A stretch of 23,708 nt of DNA from an uncultured Candidatus Saccharibacteria bacterium. GTDB taxonomy: Bacteria; Patescibacteriota; Saccharimonadia; Saccharimonadales; Saccharimonadaceae. Where the stretch lies: contig CAMYZY010000003.1 of NCBI GenBank assembly GCA_947304075.1, positions 1 through 23,708 of the forward strand. Reading direction: 5' to 3'. Within the stretch, counting starts at the first letter, position 1. The number at the start of each line of letters is the position of its first letter. Below the pieces are notes generated by a model that was given only the letters and a program-made list of their open reading frames with translations, ran no database searches and had not been told where the DNA came from. Position numbers and translations under genes: made by a program. Below are positions 8,290 through 16,545 of this stretch, in pieces.

Positions 8290-9430
8290 GATAATTTTCT
8301 TGATTAGGAATGTGGCGAGAAAGAATTTTGGTGGTGGAGAAATTTATCAACTAAAGTTGGCGGAGAAACTAAAGGGGTCTGGATTTGAACCTATTATTGT
8401 GACTAATTCGCAAGAACTGATTGGACGAGCAGAGAAGAGTGGATTTAAAACTCTAGTGCCACCATATATAAGGAATCAGAATTGGAGTGGGTGGAGGAAC
8501 TTATTGCTACCGATTTATTTTGGATATTTGTGGCGGCTTGGAAGATGGTATGAAGAGATTTTTAAGTATTATAAGCCGGAGTTGGTAAATATACAGTCGA
8601 GAGATGATTTCTTGGCTGGTACGATGGCGGCACGGAAATATGGAATTAGAATATTATGGACAGATCATGCGGATTTTCGGAATTGGGTGCTTTGGAATGT
8701 GAATACAAAATACAAAAACATAATTGGAAAGAAAATTATTAAATTATCTAGAAAAGTGGAAAAGGTGATTTTTGTGAGTGAGAAGGTGGCGGAAGAAACT
8801 GCGAAGATGATTTATCCTAAACAATTAAAAAATACTGTGATAATAGAAAATGGGGTGGATGATAAGCTGGCAAATTATAAAGATGTTAGTTTTAAAAATA
8901 ATAGTTTTGTTTATGTAGGAAGAGTGGTGGATGAAAAAGGGATTGGAGAACTAGTTAAAGCATTTATGATGGTGGTAAAGAAATACCCTAAGGCTATGCT
9001 GAATATTTATGGTGATGGGGAAATACAAAAGTTCAAAAAGATGTGTGAAGGGTGCGATAATGTGAAGTTTCATGGACCTACAGATGAAACTATTAGGGTT
9101 TTGGTGGAAAATGAAATGTTTGTGTTGCCAAGTTATAGGGAAGGGTTGTCACTGTCACTTTTAGAGGCGGCGATGATGGAGAAGAAGATTATTGCTTCTG
9201 ACGTGGATGGGAACCCGGAAGTGGTAGTAGATGGTGAGACTGGGTTATTAGTTCCGGTAAAGAACGTTGAAAAATTGGCAGAGACAATGCTTTGGATGTT
9301 GGAGCATAAGAGTCAAGCTGAAAGGATGGCACAAAATGTGCGCAAAAGATATGAGAAAAAGTTTAATTTTGAAAAGATTTTTGAAGAAAAAATGTTGCCA
9401 TTGTATAATGGAGAAATGGAGACAAAATGA
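8279..9430 (+). CDS. Family 4 (GT-B) glycosyltransferase
   Basis: From ATG 8279 this gives 383 residues starting MSDKIIFLIRN, the first strand of a GT-B fold followed by FGGGEIYQLKLAE, typical of GT4. The more upstream ATG at 8183 lies deep inside the preceding gene and adds residues with no counterpart, so I reject it. Other marks are TDHADFRNW, IFVSEKVAEE, ENGVDDK, VYVGRVVDEKGIGELV in the donor domain, and the EX7E motif EGLSLSLLE with Glu288 and Glu296. It is a cytoplasmic retaining transferase that adds a sugar from a nucleotide donor; which sugar is unknown. It overlaps the upstream gene by 11 nt and galE by 4 nt (ATGA), consistent with coupled translation in one operon. Confidence 0.87.
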   Translation: MSDKIIFLIRNVARKNFGGGEIYQLKLAEKLKGSGFEPIIVTNSQELIGRAEKSGFKTLVPPYIRNQNWSGWRNLLLPIYFGYLWRLGRWYEEIFKYYKPELVNIQSRDDFLAGTMAARKYGIRILWTDHADFRNWVLWNVNTKYKNIIGKKIIKLSRKVEKVIFVSEKVAEETAKMIYPKQLKNTVIIENGVDDKLANYKDVSFKNNSFVYVGRVVDEKGIGELVKAFMMVVKKYPKAMLNIYGDGEIQKFKKMCEGCDNVKFHGPTDETIRVLVENEMFVLPSYREGLSLSLLEAAMMEKKIIASDVDGNPEVVVDGETGLLVPVKNVEKLAETMLWMLEHKSQAERMAQNVRKRYEKKFNFEKIFEEKMLPLYNGEMETK

Positions 9431-10428
9431 AAGTATTATTAACTGGTGGTACTGGATATATTGGATCGCATACGGCGATAGAGCTGATTAAACTTGGCTT
9501 CGAAGTGGAAATAATGGACAATTTGTTTAATAGCAAAATCACGGTGCTTGATAAAATTGAGAAGATTTCAGGCGTGAAACCAAAGTTTTATAAGGTAGAT
9601 TTGCTGGACAAAGATGGGATGGATAAGATGTTTAGTGAGGGCCAGTATGATTTGGTGATTCATTTTGCAGGATTAAAGGCAGTAGGGGAATCGGTAGAAA
9701 AACCGCTCAAGTATTATGAAAATAATGTGGGTGGTACGATTAATTTGCTTGAATGCATGAAAAAACACAATGTGAATAAGATTATTTTCTCATCTTCGGC
9801 GACGGTGTACGGCGAGCAAAATGTGGCAAGATTGACAGAAGAGATGCAAACTGGAATTGGAATAACGAATCCGTATGGCGAAACGAAACATGTGATTGAG
9901 GAGATTTTGAAGGATGTGGCGGAAGCGGACTCGAAATTTGAAGCGACAATTCTGCGATACTTCAACCCGGTGGGAGCACATCCGTCTGGGTTAATTGGCG
10001 AGGATCCGAATGATATTCCAAATAATTTGATGCCGATTGTAATGAAAGTATCTACTGGTGAGATAAAAGAATTGTCGGTTTATGGTGATGACTACGATAC
10101 GGTGGATGGAACGGGAGTGCGTGATTATATTCACGTGGTTGATTTAGCTAAAGGTCATGTGGCGGCGATTAAAAAAATGAAACCAGGGATTTCGATATAT
10201 AATCTTGGTACTGGTAAAGGAACATCAGTGCTTGAAATGGTAGCAGCATTTGAAAAGGCAAGTGGTAAGAAGTTGCCGTACAAAATTGTGGGGCGACGAG
10301 CGGGGGATTTGGCGGAAGTTTATGCGGACCCGAGTAAAGCGGAGCGGGAGCTTGGGTGGAAGACGGAACTTATGATTGAAGATGCGATGAACGACACTAT
10401 TAATTATCTAAAACATATTGCAAAATGA
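9427..10428 (+). CDS. galE: UDP-glucose 4-epimerase GalE
   Basis: A 333-residue extended short-chain dehydrogenase, close to the 338 of the Escherichia coli enzyme. It interconverts UDP-glucose and UDP-galactose, or the N-acetyl forms, using bound NAD+. Motifs: GGTGYIG (7-13) for NAD, HFAGLKAVGES (79-89), the SSSATVYG stretch (122-129) carrying the catalytic Ser/Thr, and the Tyr150-x3-Lys154 pair in YGETK. ATG is embedded in the stop of the preceding GT4 gene (ATGA) and GGAG lies about eight bases upstream. Its own stop overlaps the next ATG in the same way. It should supply galactose-type donors to the transferases around it and substrate to the mutase-like flavoprotein at 7009. Confidence 0.95.
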   Translation: MKVLLTGGTGYIGSHTAIELIKLGFEVEIMDNLFNSKITVLDKIEKISGVKPKFYKVDLLDKDGMDKMFSEGQYDLVIHFAGLKAVGESVEKPLKYYENNVGGTINLLECMKKHNVNKIIFSSSATVYGEQNVARLTEEMQTGIGITNPYGETKHVIEEILKDVAEADSKFEATILRYFNPVGAHPSGLIGEDPNDIPNNLMPIVMKVSTGEIKELSVYGDDYDTVDGTGVRDYIHVVDLAKGHVAAIKKMKPGISIYNLGTGKGTSVLEMVAAFEKASGKKLPYKIVGRRAGDLAEVYADPSKAERELGWKTELMIEDAMNDTINYLKHIAK

Positions 10429-11357
10429 AGCCGTTAGTATCAATTATTGTTCCGGTTTATAATGTGGGGGATTATGTTTTGAAATGTTTAGATTCGTTGA
10501 ATGACCAAACGTATGAGAATTTGGAATTTATAATTATAGATGATGGTTCGACAGACAAATCAGGTGAGATTTGTGATGTTTTTGCTAAAAAGGAAAAACG
10601 GGCAAAGGTATTTCATAAGAAGAATGGCGGACTGTCTAGTGCGCGAAACTTTGGGATAAAAAAAGCTAGAGGCGAATATATTTGTTTAGTAGATAGCGAT
10701 GACTGGGTGCAAGCAGAATTTGTGGAAAAATTAGTTGAAGCGGTGGAAAAGGATAAAGCTGATATAGCGGTGTGTGGGTACAATAAAGTGGTGCCGGAGA
10801 CGAAAGTTTTGACTGGGAAAGAAGCGACGATTAAGTTGTTAACTCAACAAGAAAATATGGAAATTATTGCTTGGAATAAAATATATCGGCGGGGGTTGTT
10901 CGAAGAGATTTCTTATCCAGAGGGGGTGAACTACGAGGATAATTTAACGACTTATAAATTGCTAAGTAGGGCTAGCAAGGTGGCTTACGAAGCGGAATCT
11001 TTGTATGAATATGTGGAGCGGGCCGGTAGCATCATGGATAAAGGAAAGAAAAAAGAGAAGCTAGAGTTTCGGGAAAGAGCGGCGCGAGAAGCTATAGAAT
11101 ATTTCGATGAAGATAAAGACTTGAAGGCGGCGGCTGAGATTGCTTTACTAACTGCAAAGATGGCTTGGGTAGATTTTGCAATTAGCGGAGAGGTGGATAA
11201 AGAGTATTTAGATAAAAATGTGGCATGGGTAAAAAAGAATAAAAACAAGTATTTAAAGAATAAGTATTTGAGTAAAAAACTAAAACTATATATTTATTTG
11301 GTGACGAATTTTGGGGCGAAGCTATATATTGGTTTTAGAAAAGTGTGGCATGAATAA
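10425..11357 (+). CDS. Family 2 glycosyltransferase
   Basis: A 310-residue GT-A enzyme beginning LVSIIVPVYNVGDYV, with DDGSTDKSG (39-47), GGLSSARNFG (68-77) and the metal-binding DSDD (90-93). This is the common capsule and exopolysaccharide GT2 type that adds one sugar per enzyme from a UDP donor. The start ATG shares three bases with the galE stop, and no ribosome-binding site is visible, so it relies on coupling. It is closely similar to the minus-strand GT2 at 12974-13795. The C-terminus is basic and carries the short hydrophobic stretch LYIYLVTNFGAKLYIG, possibly for peripheral membrane contact. It ends the operon, six bases from a convergent gene. Confidence 0.88.
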   Translation: MKPLVSIIVPVYNVGDYVLKCLDSLNDQTYENLEFIIIDDGSTDKSGEICDVFAKKEKRAKVFHKKNGGLSSARNFGIKKARGEYICLVDSDDWVQAEFVEKLVEAVEKDKADIAVCGYNKVVPETKVLTGKEATIKLLTQQENMEIIAWNKIYRRGLFEEISYPEGVNYEDNLTTYKLLSRASKVAYEAESLYEYVERAGSIMDKGKKKEKLEFRERAAREAIEYFDEDKDLKAAAEIALLTAKMAWVDFAISGEVDKEYLDKNVAWVKKNKNKYLKNKYLSKKLKLYIYLVTNFGAKLYIGFRKVWHE

Positions 11358-11374
11358 TCTGGGTTAGCTCCAGA
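11358..11374. terminator. Weak shared hairpin between convergent genes
   Basis: TCTGG-GTTAGCT-CCAGA forms a five-base-pair stem that covers the six-base gap between the convergent stops and the end of the ABC ATPase gene. Neither side has a strong T-run; the minus strand reads TTATTC afterwards. It is the only candidate stop signal for either operon here, so read-through into the opposite strand is likely. Confidence 0.3.
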
Positions 11375-12140
11375 GCTTGGTGTAGGCGTCAGCGACTTTT
11401 TTGGGATCACCGTCTTTGATGATTTTGCCATCTTCGATTAAAATGGCACGGTTACAAAACTTTTTGACATTGGCCATTGAATGGGTAACAAGAATGATGG
11501 TTTGATTGCTTTTTTTGAGATTAGCGAAGTAATCATTGCATTTTTGTTGGAAGGCTGCATCACCAACAGCGAGAACTTCATCGAGTAAAAGGATATCGCC
11601 TTGGGCGCGAATAGCAATTGAGAAAGCGAGACGAACTTGCATACCGCTAGAATAGTTTTTGAGTTTTTGGTCTTGGAAATCATTTAACTCGGCGAAATCC
11701 CAAATATCCTTGTACATTGCGTCCATTTCTTCGTTAGAGAAACCAAGTAAGGCGCCATTCATGTAGACATTCTCGCGACCAGTGAGTTCGGGATTGAAGC
11801 CAACGCCCAGTTCGATAAAAGGTACTAGGGTACCATCTATGGTGATTTCGCCTTTTTCGGGATAGTAAATGCCGGCAAGGATTTTAAGTAAGGTGGATTT
11901 GCCAGAACCATTGCGCCCAACTATACCTAAGAAGTCACCTTTTTTAACTTCGAAATCGAGACCACGGAGAACTTTTTGCTCCTTGTAGCCTTTGATACCG
12001 CGAAGACGATTAAAAATAGCTTGTTTTAGGCCGAAGGCTTGTTCGGTAGGGAGTTTGAAACTCTTATGGAGATTTTTAACGCTGATGGCAACGTCGCCAT
12101 TAGTTTGGATTTCAGTGCGTGTGCCGATTGAACGTTTCAT
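11364..12140 (-). CDS. Polysaccharide ABC exporter ATPase (Wzt/TagH type)
   Basis: A 258-residue ATPase that would power export of a lipid-linked glycan across the membrane. Walker A GRNGSGKST (75-83), the signature YSSGM (163-167), Walker B ILLLDE (183-188), and the H-loop VTHSM are all present. FIELGVGFNPELTGRENV (108-125) is typical of the O-antigen and teichoic-acid exporter subfamily. It ends soon after the nucleotide-binding domain and lacks the C-terminal carbohydrate-binding domain of Wzt from E. coli O9a, so chain-end recognition should lie elsewhere. Its start overlaps the permease stop by one base (TAATG), so the two are made together. It follows the permease in the order GT2, permease, ATPase. 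Confidence 0.93.
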   Translation of the reverse strand: MKRSIGTRTEIQTNGDVAISVKNLHKSFKLPTEQAFGLKQAIFNRLRGIKGYKEQKVLRGLDFEVKKGDFLGIVGRNGSGKSTLLKILAGIYYPEKGEITIDGTLVPFIELGVGFNPELTGRENVYMNGALLGFSNEEMDAMYKDIWDFAELNDFQDQKLKNYSSGMQVRLAFSIAIRAQGDILLLDEVLAVGDAAFQQKCNDYFANLKKSNQTIILVTHSMANVKKFCNRAILIEDGKIIKDGDPKKVADAYTKLWS

Positions 12141-12952
12141 TAGACTTCCTCCGCGAAGAATTTAGATTTACGACGGAAAACCAGAGCACCAATAATAAGG
12201 ATGGCAAATGTAATAATTATCGGAATAAAGGCAAGAATAATATGGTCAAGATAGTTCCAAGTGGTGATGGTTTCGTGAGTGATAAGACCAAAACGGATGT
12301 CTTGAATGGCCTGAGAAATAGGATTTAAAATGATGACTTTGGCTGCTAAAACACTACTAGTGGCAATCATAGAAACAGGGTAGATAATAGGGACAGCATA
12401 GAATAGTGCTTGTGTGAGAACATCCCAAATTGAAGTAATGTCGCGATATTTAACATTGATAGAGCCGAGCAAGAAAGCAATACCGAGGGAAAGAAGATAA
12501 AGCTCTAAGATGGCGGGGATGATTAGGAACCAGCTCCAGGTTGGAGTGACGCCATTGATAAGTGCGAAAATAATTATGACGACGAGATTAATTAACATAT
12601 TAATAACGGCAGTCAAGGTGGCAGAAACGACGACAATGTATTTAGGGAAACTGATTTTACGGAGAAGGTCGCCACGATTAACAATAGCTTGGATGCCCTG
12701 GGAAGTACACTCAGTAAAGAAGCTCCACATGGTAGTACCACAGAGAAGGTAGACTGGGTAGTGAGGGATATCTCCACCAAATCGGAGAAGTTTGGCAAAA
12801 ACAATATAAAGAATTGCAAACATCATAAGTGGGCGGAGAAGAGCCCACAAGTACCCTAGAACTGAACCTTGGTAACGTAGTTTGAAGTCAGTCTTGGTGA
12901 GTTCTTTGAGAAGAATACGATTCTTCCTATTTAGCACTCTAGGTATATTCAT
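12140..12952 (-). CDS. Polysaccharide ABC exporter permease (Wzm/TagG type, ABC-2)
   Basis: A 270-residue inner-membrane protein with about six hydrophobic segments. The amphipathic N-terminus and first membrane segment read TDFKLRYQGSVLGYLWALL, a hallmark of ABC-2 polysaccharide permeases. It pairs with the ATPase encoded downstream to move an undecaprenyl-linked polymer outward, presumably the product of the transferases at 2039-11357. There is no Shine-Dalgarno site; a -10-like TAAAAT ends eight bases before the ATG, so it may have its own leaderless transcript besides read-through from the upstream GT2 gene, whose stop lies 21 bases away. Confidence 0.93.
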   Translation of the reverse strand: MNIPRVLNRKNRILLKELTKTDFKLRYQGSVLGYLWALLRPLMMFAILYIVFAKLLRFGGDIPHYPVYLLCGTTMWSFFTECTSQGIQAIVNRGDLLRKISFPKYIVVVSATLTAVINMLINLVVIIIFALINGVTPTWSWFLIIPAILELYLLSLGIAFLLGSINVKYRDITSIWDVLTQALFYAVPIIYPVSMIATSSVLAAKVIILNPISQAIQDIRFGLITHETITTWNYLDHIILAFIPIIITFAILIIGALVFRRKSKFFAEEV

Positions 12953-12960
12953 ATTAGTTT

Positions 12961-12966
12961 ATTTTA
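12961..12966 (-). promoter_or_regulatory. -10 box TAAAAT for the ABC exporter, predicted leaderless
   Basis: On the minus strand TAAAAT ends eight bases before the permease ATG. No good -35 is seen. It abuts a perfect palindrome at 12966-12980, which could bind a regulator. Confidence 0.45.
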
Positions 12967-12980
12967 CCATATTTTATGGT
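12966..12980. repeat. Perfect inverted repeat ACCATA-TTT-TATGGT
   Basis: Six-base arms with a three-base spacer, flanked by T-runs on the plus strand. It covers the stop codon of the GT2 gene (12974-12976) and overlaps the -10 box of the exporter promoter by one base. It is either an operator-like site or part of a weak hairpin; on the strand of the minus genes it is followed by A-rich sequence, so it is not an ordinary terminator for them. Confidence 0.4.
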
Positions 12981-13795
12981 TTTGCGCGACGCCTGGAGCG
13001 TAAATATGAGATGCGCCAGCGGAGATGAACTAGATGAAGCCAAAATTGTTCGTTGACGGATGGAGATTTGCCGAGCCAGGTTTTTAGGTTTTGATAGGCA
13101 GTTTGCCAGTTTTGCCAACTGATTGCAGTTTGATTGATTGTACTACCATCGGTGCCAAAATTATAAATATAGAGTGGCTTTAAAACAAAAGAAATGTCAC
13201 CTTGGGCTTTTTTGAGATAATTTAAGACGAACTCTGTGTCTTCGGCGAAATTAATTTTTTCATTAAATCTTAGTGTTTTTGCTGTTTTAGTGCGGTAGAG
13301 TTTGTTGACTGATGAATACATACGGCCATCAGTTGCGAGAAGGTACAAAATGTAGGCTTTTTCTGATTCTGATTGACGTTTTGGACGAAGTTGATTGATA
13401 TAGACGTTTTTGGCGGATTGATTTTTGAGCCGCTTGTAGTGCATTCCGCAGACAGACAAAGAGGTAGATTGGTTGAATGAGTTTAATAAGTCAGCGATAA
13501 AGGATGGTTTGATTTCGTCGTCACTATCAATAAAGCTAATAAAATCGCCGGTAGCGAGTTTGAGTCCGTGATTTCTGGCAGCGGATTGGCCCAAATTGGC
13601 TTGATGAATAACGTGAATTCTAGCGTCTTTTTTGGAATATTCATCCGCTATAGAGCCTGAGTTATCAGTGGAACCATCATCAACAAGAAGGATTTCAAGG
13701 TTTTGGTAGGTTTGGTTTAAAATAGAATCTAGACATTTTGGTAAAAATTTTGACGTGTTATAAATCGGAACAATAATAGTAATTTTTTTATCCAT
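12974..13795 (-). CDS. Family 2 glycosyltransferase
   Basis: Counted from ATG 13795 this is 273 residues: KITIIVPIYNTSKFL, DDGSTDNSG (39-47), GQSAARNHG (69-77) and DSDD (90-93), the last binding metal and UDP-sugar. An upstream ATG at 13894 would extend the protein by 33 residues, but these have no GT2 counterpart and would cover the divergent gene's start, and TATAAT ends just six bases before 13795; I therefore place the start there. It resembles the GT2 at 10425 through its whole catalytic domain. It is the first gene of the minus-strand set that continues into the ABC exporter, so its product is likely part of the exported glycan. Confidence 0.87.
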   Translation of the reverse strand: MDKKITIIVPIYNTSKFLPKCLDSILNQTYQNLEILLVDDGSTDNSGSIADEYSKKDARIHVIHQANLGQSAARNHGLKLATGDFISFIDSDDEIKPSFIADLLNSFNQSTSLSVCGMHYKRLKNQSAKNVYINQLRPKRQSESEKAYILYLLATDGRMYSSVNKLYRTKTAKTLRFNEKINFAEDTEFVLNYLKKAQGDISFVLKPLYIYNFGTDGSTINQTAISWQNWQTAYQNLKTWLGKSPSVNEQFWLHLVHLRWRISYLRSRRRAKP

Positions 13796-13801
13796 GAGAT
13801 A

Positions 13802-13831
13802 ATTATATCTCAATGTAATGGGGGAATTCAA
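13802..13831 (-). promoter_or_regulatory. Promoter TTGAAT-18-TATAAT, predicted leaderless
   Basis: On the minus strand TTGAAT (13831-13826) and TATAAT (13807-13802) are 18 bp apart and the -10 box ends six bases before ATG 13795. It settles the start of the GT2 gene and points away from the CotH gene. Confidence 0.7.
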
Positions 13832-13852
13832 TACAATAGAGAGCCTTAAATA

Positions 13853-13861
13853 TGATAGAAT
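13853..13861 (+). promoter_or_regulatory. Extended -10 TGATAGAAT upstream of the CotH gene
   Basis: TGA-TAGAAT has the TGn extension and ends nine bases before ATG 13871, leaving at most a two- or three-base leader. A -35 is not clear, as usual for extended -10 promoters. It lies back to back with the minus-strand promoter in a 75-base gap. Confidence 0.5.
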
Positions 13862-13870
13862 AGGTTTATT

Positions 13871-15160
13871 ATGAAAAAACGTCATGGATTGCAAATCTGT
13901 TTGACGGTGGGAGTAATGATTATACTGGTGCTAATTACTACGACAATAGTAATTGTTATGAATAATGAGAAAAAAACGGTAGATAAGGAGATTCCGGTTT
14001 TAAGAATTAACTTAAATCAGGTTACTTTGGATGAAATAAAACAGGGAGATAAGGGATTAAAATATGGTGGTAATGAACTGATTATAGAAAATAATAATGA
14101 AAAAAGTGTATTTGAAGATATAATCATTAGCGGAAGAGGCAATTCAACTTGGCAAAATAAGAAGAAGCCATTCAATTTGAAATTAAGTGATAAAGAAAAT
14201 CTATTTGGTATGGGTAAAAGTAAAAAATGGGTTTTACTTGCTAATCATTTTGATGATACTCATTTAAGAAACGAGGCGGCATTTGAATTCTGGAATATGA
14301 TGGATGAAAATTTAAAAATGAAAGAAGAGCCAGTTGAAGTGTACATTGATGAAGAATATGAGGGATTATATTATTTAACTCGGAAGATCGAAATTTCTAA
14401 AAGTATGGTAGGGTTAAGAGACTTAAATGGAATTATAGTGGAACTAGATAATATTAATACAAATAAGGATGAGTGTACTTTATCAAGTAATAATAATTGC
14501 TTGATAATAAAAGATGCGGTATATGATAAAAACAAAGATGAAGCTTTGAGAATTTTTTTGGAAAAATTTAATGCGTTTGAAAAAGCATCCGAAGCAAAGG
14601 ATTGGACGACGATTCAAAAAGTATGTGATGTTGATTCTTTGGCCAAATACTTTTTGGTGTCGGAATTTTCTAGCAATCCGGATGCTTATGTTTCAAGCAT
14701 GTATTTTTACATGGATGGGAAGGATGATAAAATTCATGCCGGACCAATTTGGGATTATGATTTTGCGTTTGCAAACGAAAGATGGAGCTGGGGCCGTAAT
14801 TTGAAGCTTTTACCAAATGCGATTTTGCCGATGAAAAGTAGTGCTTTTGGTTCTGGAGTGTATGTAAGCAATGGTGAGTATAAGAAAAGGGAGCCAAATC
14901 TGAATATATCAAGGATGTTTTATTGGCTTGAAGAAATGGAAGAGTTTAGAAATGTGGTGAGTAAATGGGTAGATGAGACAATAGCTGGGAAAAAGGGGGA
15001 ATATTTGAATGAACTAGTGAGTAGGGCAAAGAACATTAGGAATGTAGTGGAACGAAATAACGAAAAATGGGAATTAAAGCATTACAAAGAAGAAACGGAA
15101 AAACTTTTGTGGTGGATTTTTCAAAGATATGATTTTATTGAAAAAGAATATGGCTCTTAG
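13871..15160 (+). CDS. CotH-family protein kinase-like protein, membrane-anchored
   Basis: A 429-residue protein with a single hydrophobic segment at about 8-30 and no clear cleavage site, so it is probably a signal anchor with the rest outside the cell. The body matches the CotH family (PF08757): GRGNSTW (88-94) followed by KKPFNLKL, LLANHFDDTHLRNEAAFE, VEVYIDEEYEGLYYLTRKIE, and GPIWDYDFAF from 291 with the metal-binding Asp295 and Asp297. Bacillus CotH is an atypical protein kinase that phosphorylates spore-coat proteins; there are no spores to expect here, so the target would be a surface protein or glycan. Its stop overlaps the convergent gene by four bases. It stands alone between the exporter and GtrA sets. 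Confidence 0.88.
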   Translation: MKKRHGLQICLTVGVMIILVLITTTIVIVMNNEKKTVDKEIPVLRINLNQVTLDEIKQGDKGLKYGGNELIIENNNEKSVFEDIIISGRGNSTWQNKKKPFNLKLSDKENLFGMGKSKKWVLLANHFDDTHLRNEAAFEFWNMMDENLKMKEEPVEVYIDEEYEGLYYLTRKIEISKSMVGLRDLNGIIVELDNINTNKDECTLSSNNNCLIIKDAVYDKNKDEALRIFLEKFNAFEKASEAKDWTTIQKVCDVDSLAKYFLVSEFSSNPDAYVSSMYFYMDGKDDKIHAGPIWDYDFAFANERWSWGRNLKLLPNAILPMKSSAFGSGVYVSNGEYKKREPNLNISRMFYWLEEMEEFRNVVSKWVDETIAGKKGEYLNELVSRAKNIRNVVERNNEKWELKHYKEETEKLLWWIFQRYDFIEKEYGS

Positions 15161-16545
15161 GAATTTGGTTGGCAGAAGGTAATATTTTTGCCATAAATTG
15201 GTTCGGGATAACCCCAATCAACGATCATGTATTCTTGGCTTAAATTAATAATTGGAAGGCGAGGGGCAAGGTTGCGGGATTTTTCGATACAAAGAGAACT
15301 CTCTGGAGAAGATTTAATTTCTTCTAAAATAATCGCTGTGTTATGGTGATAAATGCCCAAAAAGACAGTATGAATAATAATGGCGCTGAGAGTGAGAACA
15401 ACAATGGCACTACCAAGAAAGAATGATTTTATATGTGGAGTAAAAATTCTAAGTATTAAAATAACGCCAGCGAGATAGGCGGGAATGAGGATGCGTGGTG
15501 GCGATTTGATTTGGATTGAAGCAAACACATGGATAAAAATAAATAAAGTGAAAGCTAGTAGTAAACGTTTAGTGTTTGGCGACAGCGGTTTAATGGGATG
15601 TTTAATAAAAATTCGGCGAAACGATTTACTGAAAACAATTGCGATAATAGTAATCAGGACTAATGGCAGCAAAACCATAGTGAAATTATAAAGTGCGTGG
15701 AAAAGTAGGTGTGGTAATGTTTGGATGGGATTACTAATAAAGTCGGTAAATGAAACGTAGTCGAAAGTTTCGGCGGATGAAGGATTATTGGCATAACTCC
15801 CCATACCGGAACTCAAAAAGAAACTTAAACAAGAACCGATGACAAGACCGATTAAGCCAGTATAAAACCAGACGGGTAGTTTTGAAAGTTTTTGTCGTTT
15901 GATAATTATGTAGATAATAGCTGTGGCAAGGAAAGCAAGCGGTGTAATAGTGGTAGACATACCAAAAATAAAACCGAGCGGCAACCAAAGAATATCGAGA
16001 AGGTGGTGTTTGTTTGAAACGGTTTGGTTTTGCAAAAGTTTGACATAGGGGATGCTAAATAATAATGTAATAAAAACTAAAGGTACGTAATTATGAATCA
16101 TGGAAAATTCGGAGTATAAACGACGCCCAAATAATGTAAAAACAATTGCAACAAAAACTGAACAAAAGACGAGAGAATCTTTGATTTGGAGTTTGGGTTT
16201 ACGTCCTAAAATGATGTAAGTTGCGATGAATAAACTGCCACTTATCAAAATGGCGTCGAACAAACGAAAGATAGTATCGATACCGAATTGAAATTGATAA
16301 TCAAATAAGTCGATGACCGTCCAGGCATACATGTCGGTAATGCGACCACTGTGACTCAAGGCATTACTGGCATCTTTAATGGCGTTGATTTCGATTCCGT
16401 TACTTAAACTACCGGCGCCTTGATGAATGTCTTCACCGGATGTCGTGATGAGAAAATACGAAATTAGGAAAAAGAAGATTGGTAAAAAGTAAAGGAAAAG
16501 CGACAGTAATTTATGACTTTTTGGTTTTTGAGTCTGGTTTTTCAT
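15157..16545 (-). CDS. Polytopic membrane protein, candidate GT-C-type glycosyltransferase
   Basis: A 462-residue protein with about ten hydrophobic segments. After the first comes an outward loop with GEDIHQGAG, then SHSGRITDMYAW, a layout like DUF6056-type proteins and GT-C enzymes, in which an acidic pair in the first loop acts in sugar transfer from a polyprenyl-phosphate donor. The final 60 residues look extracellular, with two cysteines. The start at 16545 follows AAAAAGGAGTGAAAC, a good ribosome-binding site inside the GtrA gene, and overlaps it by 35 bases. Being co-transcribed with GtrA and divergent from a GtrB-like gene, it is the natural candidate for the third, acceptor-specific member of a Gtr set. 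Family assignment is by eye and moderately certain. Confidence 0.7.
   Translation of the reverse strand: MKNQTQKPKSHKLLSLFLYFLPIFFFLISYFLITTSGEDIHQGAGSLSNGIEINAIKDASNALSHSGRITDMYAWTVIDLFDYQFQFGIDTIFRLFDAILISGSLFIATYIILGRKPKLQIKDSLVFCSVFVAIVFTLFGRRLYSEFSMIHNYVPLVFITLLFSIPYVKLLQNQTVSNKHHLLDILWLPLGFIFGMSTTITPLAFLATAIIYIIIKRQKLSKLPVWFYTGLIGLVIGSCLSFFLSSGMGSYANNPSSAETFDYVSFTDFISNPIQTLPHLLFHALYNFTMVLLPLVLITIIAIVFSKSFRRIFIKHPIKPLSPNTKRLLLAFTLFIFIHVFASIQIKSPPRILIPAYLAGVILILRIFTPHIKSFFLGSAIVVLTLSAIIIHTVFLGIYHHNTAIILEEIKSSPESSLCIEKSRNLAPRLPIINLSQEYMIVDWGYPEPIYGKNITFCQPNS

Noticed and set aside
12119..12752. Plus-strand ORFs inside the ABC exporter genes
   Set aside because: They are shadows of well-defined minus-strand ABC ATPase and permease genes with conserved motifs.
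13796..13894. Longer N-terminus for the minus-strand GT2 from ATG 13894
   Set aside because: The extra 33 residues have no GT2 counterpart, run over the divergent CotH start, and include the -10 box that serves ATG 13795.
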